A DNA stretch of 9,884 nucleotides from an uncultured Oscillospiraceae bacterium (GTDB taxonomy: Bacteria > Bacillota > Clostridia > Oscillospirales > Ruminococcaceae). The stretch lies in contig USFO01000061.1 of assembly GCA_900553955.1 (NCBI GenBank), forward strand, positions 1 to 9,884, read 5' to 3'. The notes below the pieces were generated by a model, which was not told the origin of the DNA, did no database searches, and saw nothing but the letters and a program-made list of their open reading frames with translations. This document shows positions 1-4,673 of this stretch, piece by piece. The number at the start of each line of letters is the position of its first letter. The stretch's first letter is position 1. The translations under genes and the position numbers were made by a program.

Positions 1-106
1 AGAAGCAAAACAACTCGGCTTGCATGGCAAGCAAGCGGAAAAAGAAAAAAACGAAACAAACAAAAATTTTTATTGCTCCGAAAAACGGAGCGGAAAGGAA
101 AACATT

Positions 107-742
107 ATGTCACAAAATTTAGCAATGCCGCTTAACACAAGCGAAATAACCGTCGGATACAAAAACTACGCCCCGGGACACAAAATTAACGATAAACCCG
201 CAATACATTACGGAGTCGATTTCAAAGGCAAAACATATAAGAAAACAGATGATTTCTGCGCCAGCGGCGACGGAATCGTTATGGGCGTAAACGAAACATT
301 TGTTCCAAAAGATCAAAGAAGTGGTTTGCCCAAATACACTGTAGGAAGATGGGTTGCCGTAAAATACTATGATGTTGAAGGCTACGGAGACTTGATCGTA
401 CGCTATTATCATCTGGCTTCGGTAAAGGTGAAGAAAGGTGATACAGTGAATCTCGATACTATTCTTGGTGAGTATGGTTCCTCCGGTGGTTACTGCTATG
501 GAAAACATATTCATGCCGAGGTCGATACCGATACCACCTATTGGAACTACACTCCGACTATTTCGGCAGCCACTGCCTGCGGTCTTAAACCGGGATACAC
601 CGGTGCAAAAGACACCACTGTAAACCCGTTGCTTGTTTTTAAGCTCAAGCTTTCTGAGCCTGAAAAACAAACTTGTACTGTAACCAATGATGGCGCTTGG
701 TGCAAAGGAATAGATGTAAGCAAAATCGGAACATTCCGTTAA
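107..742 (+). CDS. M23-family peptidoglycan endopeptidase, phage-endolysin type, probably C-terminally truncated
   Basis: This 211-residue zinc endopeptidase of the M23 (LytM/lysostaphin) family would cut peptide cross-links in peptidoglycan. The expected active-site residues are visible: H34 and D38 in HYGVD, H102 in YYHLAS, and H134-x-H136 in GKHIHAEVD, so the domain looks intact. There is no signal peptide or membrane segment, which fits a phage lysin released by a holin rather than a secreted housekeeping enzyme. I chose ATG 107 because AAAGGA (94-99) lies 7 nt before it; the frame is open further upstream from a TTG at 20 but through A-rich, spacer-like DNA. Codons are A/T-richer than in all other genes here, suggesting transfer, perhaps from a prophage. 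The C-terminus ends KGIDVSKIGTFR: GIDVSK is the typical start of a GH25 lysozyme domain, and the rest of such a domain is missing. The stop lies 9 nt from the convergent lipoprotein gene. Confidence 0.8.
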   Translation: MSQNLAMPLNTSEITVGYKNYAPGHKINDKPAIHYGVDFKGKTYKKTDDFCASGDGIVMGVNETFVPKDQRSGLPKYTVGRWVAVKYYDVEGYGDLIVRYYHLASVKVKKGDTVNLDTILGEYGSSGGYCYGKHIHAEVDTDTTYWNYTPTISAATACGLKPGYTGAKDTTVNPLLVFKLKLSEPEKQTCTVTNDGAWCKGIDVSKIGTFR

Positions 743-751
743 TCTATTTCA

Positions 752-1459
752 TCACGGTATTTTTTCGCCGTCCTGAGTGTATTCCGCAGAAATAAAGTGC
801 ACATTTTTGTTATCGTAAGAAAACTTAACTGTCGAAATGCGTGTAATCTTGTCTTCGCCGGGCGGGAACAGCCCTTCAAGGTCGATAATCGTTTGCACGA
901 CCATGGTATATGTTCCATCAGAATTTTCGGCACAGTCAAGCAGAGCGTAATCTCCATAAAAAATGACGTCGGCGTGCGTGTCGGCACTGAACTCCTCGTC
1001 GTCACCGATTCCAAGCGCCGCGGCAGTTTCGGCATTATAAATGTCAATGCCGAAATAATCCTCCGCAAAAGCTGCAACATCACTTTTTGGGAAGCACTGA
1101 TAAGCATCAAGCTTGTCAGCGGTCTGAATATAATATGTGGAGTATATACTTACAAGGCGCTCTTTCGTCAGCGTGTTTACGTCTTCAAAAAGCGCCGCGC
1201 AAATATTTTTCCACTTTTCCATTGCAATAGTGCCTATTTGTTCGGCGCTCACTTTCTCTGCGGAACTTTCGCTTTCCCCGCTGCTTTCGGCGGCGCTCTC
1301 GCTCACGCTCGGTTCGCCGCCCTGCTCGGCGCTCACACTCTCCCCACTCCCGCCGCTGCTGTCTGCTCCGGCGGGAGTTTTATTGCACGCAGAAAACGCC
1401 GCGGTGCTCATGAGCACCGCCATGAGCACGCTGAGCACGGATAAAATTTTACGCTTCAT
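752..1459 (-). CDS. Small hypothetical lipoprotein
   Basis: This 235-residue predicted lipoprotein has no function I recognise. It begins MKRKILSVLSVLMAVLMSTA with a basic start, a hydrophobic core and the lipobox-like AFSAC, so lipidation is expected at C25. Residues from about 26 to 70 are a Ser/Glu/Gly-rich low-complexity tether (SGESVSAEQGGEPSVSE and similar). The remaining 165 or so residues look like a compact alpha+beta domain (IYSTYYIQTADKLDAYQC; DVIFYGDYALLDCAE; TRISTVKFSYDNKN), as in many small clostridial surface lipoproteins. The frame is open to 1552, but ATG 1459 is preferred because it starts the signal peptide and has AAAGGAG upstream (11-nt spacing). It lies about 130 nt downstream of cysE on the same strand, with a TATTAT-like -10 element in the gap, so it may have its own promoter. 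No terminator is seen after its stop. Confidence 0.8.
   Translation of the reverse strand: MKRKILSVLSVLMAVLMSTAAFSACNKTPAGADSSGGSGESVSAEQGGEPSVSESAAESSGESESSAEKVSAEQIGTIAMEKWKNICAALFEDVNTLTKERLVSIYSTYYIQTADKLDAYQCFPKSDVAAFAEDYFGIDIYNAETAAALGIGDDEEFSADTHADVIFYGDYALLDCAENSDGTYTMVVQTIIDLEGLFPPGEDKITRISTVKFSYDNKNVHFISAEYTQDGEKIP
1401..1420. repeat. 20-bp perfect palindrome inside the lipoprotein signal-peptide codons
   Basis: GCGGTGCTCA is followed immediately by its exact reverse complement, within the codons for AVLMSTA. In mRNA it would form an 8-bp stem with a 4-nt loop about 40 nt after the start codon. A second perfect palindrome, GAGCATGCTC, overlaps the Shine-Dalgarno of the same gene at about 1464-1473. 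Function unknown. Confidence 0.6.
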
Positions 1460-1588
1460 TTTTGAGCATGCTCCTTTCCGAATAAGCAAGTATTTATAAT
1501 ATAAGTGCGGAATTTTTGGGAAATTGCTGCAAGCCGTGCGGCTTCCGATCACTGTTCGCCGACCGCTGACTGCCGATAACCGCCCGCA

Positions 1589-2236
1589 TTATTCCTTCTC
1601 ATGAAATTTATGCAGCTCATTGATTTCCATTTGCAGGCGGTCGTTCTCCATTTGCAGGCGGCAGAATTCCTGAGAAACAGGGTCGGGGATATGCACCTGG
1701 TCGAGCTGCTCAAGCCGCCTGCCGTGCTGACGCACCACCCGCGCGGGAATACCCACCGCGGTGGCATATTCGGGAATTTCGCCGAGAACAACGGCGTTCG
1801 CCGCGATTTTCGCACCGTCGCCCACCGTAAAGGGACCCAGAACCTTTGCTCCGCAGCCCACCGTGACGTTTTTCCCCAAGGTGGGGTGGCGCTTGCCGGT
1901 TTCCTTGCCCGTTCCCCCCAAGGTGACCCCTTGGTAGATGGTGCAGCCGTCGCCCACCTCGGCGGTTTCGCCGATGACAACGCCCATGCCGTGGTCGATG
2001 AGCACCCCCCGCCCGATTTTCGCCGCCGGGTGAATTTCCACGCCGGTATGCTTGCGAACTATCTGAGAAAGCGCCCGCGCGAGGAACGGATGCCCGTGGT
2101 TCCAAAGCCAATATGCGGGTCTGTGCCACATAATGGCGTGCAGCCCGGAATAAATAAGCAGAATTTGAAGCGAGGACGGCGCGGCGGGGTCGCGCTCCTT
2201 GACGGCGTTTATATCCTGTTTAAGCCCTTTGAACAT
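1589..2236 (-). CDS. cysE: Serine O-acetyltransferase (CysE/EpsC)
   Basis: The product transfers acetyl from acetyl-CoA to L-serine, giving O-acetylserine, the first committed step of cysteine synthesis in the cytoplasm. The 215 residues follow the family layout: an N-terminal helical region with ERDPAA (D16), then a left-handed beta-helix of hexapeptide repeats starting at HPAAKIGRG (69-77). The active-site segment LIDHGMGVVIGETA carries D81-H82, matching the catalytic Asp-His of E. coli CysE, followed by GVTLGGTG (103-110) and RHP (116-118). The start at 2236 has GGAGG 6 nt upstream. After the beta-helix comes an unusual charged tail with a 7-residue duplication, RLQMEND/RLQMEIN, like a short coiled coil. 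No cysK is seen in the window. Expression is controlled by the cysteine T-box leader directly upstream; the following lipoprotein gene could be partly cotranscribed. Confidence 0.95.
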   Translation of the reverse strand: MFKGLKQDINAVKERDPAAPSSLQILLIYSGLHAIMWHRPAYWLWNHGHPFLARALSQIVRKHTGVEIHPAAKIGRGVLIDHGMGVVIGETAEVGDGCTIYQGVTLGGTGKETGKRHPTLGKNVTVGCGAKVLGPFTVGDGAKIAANAVVLGEIPEYATAVGIPARVVRQHGRRLEQLDQVHIPDPVSQEFCRLQMENDRLQMEINELHKFHEKE

Positions 2237-2247
2237 TGATTACCTCC

Positions 2248-2298
2248 AAAAAAACGAAAACCGCCCGCGCCGCTGCCTTTTTGCAGCGACGGAGGCGG
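2248..2298 (-). terminator. T-box attenuator terminator before cysE
   Basis: On the minus strand CCGCC, a small internal loop and GTCGCTGC pair with GCAGCGGC and GGCGG across a short A-rich loop, followed by TTTTCGTTTTTTT. It sits between the T-box motif and the cysE Shine-Dalgarno, and its 5' arm overlaps the sequence needed for the antiterminator. Confidence 0.85.
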
Positions 2299-2576
2299 TA
2301 TGCTTTGCAAATATCGCGGTTCCACTCCGGTTTAATCACTTTGCGGCTTCGTAAAAAAAGCCCTGCCGGGTAACGGCGGCACGCCGCGCCGCCATACTCG
2401 GCGCCTTGAGCACCGTGCTCAAACGCCCGTGCTCAAAAAAATCCGCCTTTCCGGCAGCGTGCTCATGGGCGCATTCACCGTAAACCCGCCAAGGAGCTTT
2501 CAGCATTCTGCCCCTCTCTCTGATGCGAGTTCTTCGCCGGCTACTACTTCCCAATCAACGCATTTCAAAAATATAC
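2248..2576 (-). ncRNA. Cysteine-specific T-box riboswitch leader of cysE
   Basis: The leader senses uncharged tRNA-Cys and lets transcription continue into cysE when cysteine is scarce. Read on the minus strand it has a Stem I with an AGTA motif, AGAGAG, and the specifier-loop sequence GTGAATGCG, where TGC at 2471-2473 is a Cys codon followed by a purine. The T-box core GGAGTGGAACCGCG is at about 2315-2328. Its TGGA bulge would pair with a tRNA ending UCCA, and tRNA-Cys has discriminator U73, so two independent positions point to cysteine. The intrinsic terminator (2248-2298) overlaps the antiterminator's 3' side. Between Stem I and the T-box lie extra hairpins, including TTGAGCAC/GTGCTCAA (2407-2424 region) and a GGCGGC/GCCGCC stem, making the leader on the long side. 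The 5' end is estimated from the -10 box. Confidence 0.9.
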
Positions 2577-2582
2577 AGCTAT

Positions 2583-2611
2583 AATATACCACATCAGCCT
2601 ATGCTTTGCAA
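2583..2611 (-). promoter_or_regulatory. Promoter of the T-box-cysE unit
   Basis: On the minus strand TTGCAA (2606-2611) and TATATT (2583-2588) are separated by 17 bp, with TGTG just before the -10. This is a good vegetative (sigma-A) promoter placed correctly for a T-box transcript starting near 2576. Confidence 0.75.
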
Positions 2612-2666
2612 GGGGAAAGGGTGAAAAAACGACGGAGAAAAAACTTAAAAAATTTCACAAAAGGGC

Positions 2667-2695
2667 TTTCATTTTTTGGGGGAAAGGTATATAAT
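2667..2695 (+). promoter_or_regulatory. Putative promoter of the alcohol dehydrogenase gene
   Basis: TATAAT at 2690-2695 is a perfect -10. The -35 position at 17-bp spacing holds only a poor match (TTTCAT, 2667-2672). It is divergent from the cysE promoter, leaving about 55 bp between the two -35 regions for shared regulation. Confidence 0.5.
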
Positions 2696-2755
2696 ATAAA
2701 TTGTAATATCAGCTGTAACAATTTTGCAATTTCAATCTTATAACGGAGGAGAAAA

Positions 2756-3925
2756 ATGCAGGATTTTGAACTTAAAACTAAAATTTTCTTCGGCGAAGGC
2801 TCCCTTGACCACCTGCTCCACAAAAAGAGCAAGAACGCCATGATTATCGCCGACCCGTTCACCGTACAGAGCGGGATTATCAAGCATGTAACCGACCGCC
2901 TTGACAAGGACGGTATTCCCTACAAAATTTTCGACAATGTAGTTCCCGACCCGCCCATGGACAGAATCGTTTTGGGCGTAAAGGCCGCCCTTGAGCAGAT
3001 GCCCGACTGCCTTATGGCGGTGGGCGGCGGCTCCGCCATTGACTTCACCAAGGCGGTGAAAAAGTTCTCCCACGAGATAAATAGCGACTTTAACCCCAAG
3101 TTCATCGCCATTCCCACCACCAGCGGAACCGGCAGTGAGGTCACTCAGGTTGCAGTTGTTACCGATACCGAAAAGCAGATTAAATACCCCCTCGAGGACC
3201 GCGACCTCATACCGGACGAGGCAATTCTTGACGCGGTGCTCGTGAAAACCGTGCCGCGCACCATCACCGCCGACACCGGTATGGACATCATCACCCACGC
3301 CATAGAGGCGTTCACCAGCACCGGCAGAAACGACTTCTCCGACGCTTTGGCGGAACGCGCAATCAAGCTCTGCTGCCGCTTCCTCTGCCGTTCCTACCTG
3401 AACCCGGACGACACCGAGGCTCGGCAGGAAATCCACGTTGCCTCCTGCATGGCGGGCGTGGCGTTCAACGCAGCGGGCTTGGGTCTTGTTCACGGAATGT
3501 CCCACCAGCTCGGCGCGCATTTCCACATTCCCCACGGTCGTCTGAACTCCATTCTGCTGCCCCATATCATCGCCTACAACAGCAATATTCAGGATATGAC
3601 CATTCCCCACGACGGTTTCCCGCCCTGTGCGAAGAAATACTGCGAAATCGCCGCTTCTTTGGGAATTATAAACTTCAACGAGGTTTCCACCGTTCGTTCT
3701 TTGATGAACTATTTGAAAATTCTCGCCCGTGAAATGGAGGAGCCCTGCTGCATCAAGGACATCAAGACCATTTCCAAGGAGGAGTATTTCGGCGCAATTC
3801 CGGAAATGGCGGCTGCTGCTCTGCGCGACGCCACCACCCAGACCAACCCCCGTGTGCCCACTCAGGAGGAGGTCGAAGCCATCTACCGCGACATTTGGGA
3901 TTTCGAGGTTGTTGACAAATACTGA
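2756..3925 (+). CDS. Iron-containing alcohol dehydrogenase (group III, PduQ/EutG-like)
   Basis: This 389-residue NAD(P)-dependent alcohol dehydrogenase interconverts aldehydes and primary alcohols, re-oxidising NADH during fermentation. The N-terminal Rossmann-like domain contains the nucleotide motif GGGSAID (90-96) and TTSGTGSE (121-128). The C-terminal helical domain carries the four expected metal ligands D177 and H181 (GMDIITH), H246 and H260 (HGMSHQLGAHFHIPHG), with the same 4- and 14-residue spacings as in FucO. Overall it resembles 1-propanol dehydrogenases of the PduQ/EutG branch, for example GTGSEVT and GMSHQLGAHFHIPHG. The pdu or eut genes that would prove that role are absent, so the true substrate is open. 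The start has GGAGG 6 nt upstream. It is a single-gene unit with its own promoter and a strong terminator. Length and motifs are complete. Confidence 0.93.
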   Translation: MQDFELKTKIFFGEGSLDHLLHKKSKNAMIIADPFTVQSGIIKHVTDRLDKDGIPYKIFDNVVPDPPMDRIVLGVKAALEQMPDCLMAVGGGSAIDFTKAVKKFSHEINSDFNPKFIAIPTTSGTGSEVTQVAVVTDTEKQIKYPLEDRDLIPDEAILDAVLVKTVPRTITADTGMDIITHAIEAFTSTGRNDFSDALAERAIKLCCRFLCRSYLNPDDTEARQEIHVASCMAGVAFNAAGLGLVHGMSHQLGAHFHIPHGRLNSILLPHIIAYNSNIQDMTIPHDGFPPCAKKYCEIAASLGIINFNEVSTVRSLMNYLKILAREMEEPCCIKDIKTISKEEYFGAIPEMAAAALRDATTQTNPRVPTQEEVEAIYRDIWDFEVVDKY

Positions 3926-3943
3926 TTGTACAAATATACAAAG

Positions 3944-4000
3944 AAAAGCCGCCTGAAAAGGCGGCTTTTGCTGCGCGTAAGCTCAGCCGCCTTCTTTTTT
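3944..4000 (+). terminator. Terminator region after the alcohol dehydrogenase, two alternative hairpins
   Basis: AAAAGCCGCC (3944-3953) pairs with GGCGGCTTTT (3960-3969) over a 6-nt loop, a classic intrinsic terminator 18 nt after the stop. The same GGCGGCT can instead pair with AGCCGCC (3985-3991), which is followed by TTCTTTTTT (3992-4000). The two stems are mutually exclusive, and each ends in a U-tract. Confidence 0.8.
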
Positions 4001-4048
4001 AATCTTTCATTAAGATTCACAAAAAAGTAACCTTTGCAGCGGCTGATG

Positions 4049-4057
4049 TGCTATAAT
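4049..4057 (+). promoter_or_regulatory. Extended -10 promoter of the YccF-family gene
   Basis: TGCTATAAT fits the extended -10 consensus TGnTATAAT, and no -35 is present at 16-18 bp spacing. The ten bases before it, GGCTGATGTG (4041-4050), are identical to those before the cysE -10. Its position also excludes the ATG at 4059 as the start of the next gene. Confidence 0.65.
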
Positions 4058-4112
4058 TATGTTGCAGGAAAAAATCAAAAAAATGCCAAACGGCAGGAAA
4101 AGGAGCTTTTTA

Positions 4113-4478
4113 ATGAAAACACTCGGGAATATACTCTGGTTCTTGTTCGGCGGTTTTTTGCTGTGGCTTGAGTGGAGCATCGCCGGGCTGCTGCTTTGCA
4201 TAACAATAATCGGGATTCCGGCGGGCAAGCAGTGCTTCAAAATGGCGAAGCTTTCCGCAGCGCCCTTCGGCAAGGAACTTGATTACACCGCCGCCGGAGC
4301 GGGCAGCGTGCTGCTGGATGTGCTCTGGGTGCTGATTTTCGGTTGGGAAATCGCTGTAACCGCCGCCGTGAACGGCGTTTTGTGGTGCATAACCATTGTG
4401 GGAATCCCCTTTGGCAAGCAGTTTTTCAAAATCGCCGCTTTGGCGTTTGCGCCCTTCGGCGCGGCAGTACGCAGCTAA
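4113..4478 (+). CDS. YccF domain (DUF307) membrane protein
   Basis: This 121-residue integral membrane protein of the YccF family has no established biochemical role that I know of. The protein is an internal tandem duplication. NILWFLFGG leads to LLLCITIIGIPAGKQCFKMAKLSAAPFG in repeat one, and DVLWVLIFG leads to VLWCITIVGIPFGKQFFKIAALAFAPFG in repeat two. The signature GIPxGKQ occurs at 34-40 and 97-103, with hydrophobic helices before each copy. The start at 4113 is chosen for AAAGGAG (4098-4104) and because the earlier in-frame ATG at 4059 lies within the -10 box. It is probably monocistronic; the solute-binding protein gene follows after 195 nt with its own -10 element. Confidence 0.9.
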   Translation: MKTLGNILWFLFGGFLLWLEWSIAGLLLCITIIGIPAGKQCFKMAKLSAAPFGKELDYTAAGAGSVLLDVLWVLIFGWEIAVTAAVNGVLWCITIVGIPFGKQFFKIAALAFAPFGAAVRS

Positions 4479-4488
4479 GAGCAAACCT

Positions 4489-4516
4489 CGGCTCCCTTTA
4501 TAAATAAGGGGAGCCG
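4489..4516. repeat. Intergenic hairpin of the CTCGGCTCCC repeat family
   Basis: CGGCTCCC and GGGAGCCG form an 8-bp stem, extendable by TT/AA with one bulge, around an A/T-rich loop. There is no U-tract, so it is not a clear terminator. The arm CTCGGCTCCC recurs at about 7220, 8209 and 9849. Downstream, GCGCGC-TTC-GCGCGC (about 4560-4574) is another GC-rich triloop hairpin. Confidence 0.55.
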
Positions 4517-4628
4517 AAAACGCTCTCCGTTGCCTCCGTGCATAGTTCCTCGCTCCCTTGCGCGCTTCGCGCGCCATCGCCGAAAAAAATTTGCCCCTTT
4601 TGCAACAATTCGCTCCAAAATTTTTACC

Positions 4629-4634
4629 TATAAT
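4629..4634 (+). promoter_or_regulatory. Candidate -10 element before the solute-binding lipoprotein gene
   Basis: TATAAT lies about 40 nt before the start codon. A TTGCAA occurs at 4600-4605, but the 23-bp spacing is too long for a normal -35, so only the -10 is supported. Confidence 0.4.
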
Positions 4635-4673
4635 AATGTAATTGCTTTTTTCATGAAAGGAGAACGCAAAATT

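Noticed and set aside
743..860. Frameshifted continuation of the endolysin into a GH25 domain
   Set aside because: The alternative frames after the GIDVSK codons (for example NIPLIYFITVFF) show no GH25 motifs and soon stop.
1526..1545. Terminator between cysE and the lipoprotein gene (AAGCCG/CGGCTT)
   Set aside because: The stem is short with a minimal loop and no T-tract on the minus strand.
2700..2722. Rex-type redox operator before the alcohol dehydrogenase (ATTGT...ACAAT)
   Set aside because: The half-sites are 13 nt apart and lack the TTGTGAA/TTCACAA geometry of Rex sites.
2738..3610. 290-codon open frame on the minus strand, opposite the alcohol dehydrogenase
   Set aside because: Antisense shadow of a fully recognisable enzyme; its Gly/Val/His-rich translation fits no family I know.
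4530..4673. Upstream start for the solute-binding lipoprotein at 4530
   Set aside because: It would put 48 residues in front of a proper signal peptide and would run through repeat DNA and the -10 element.
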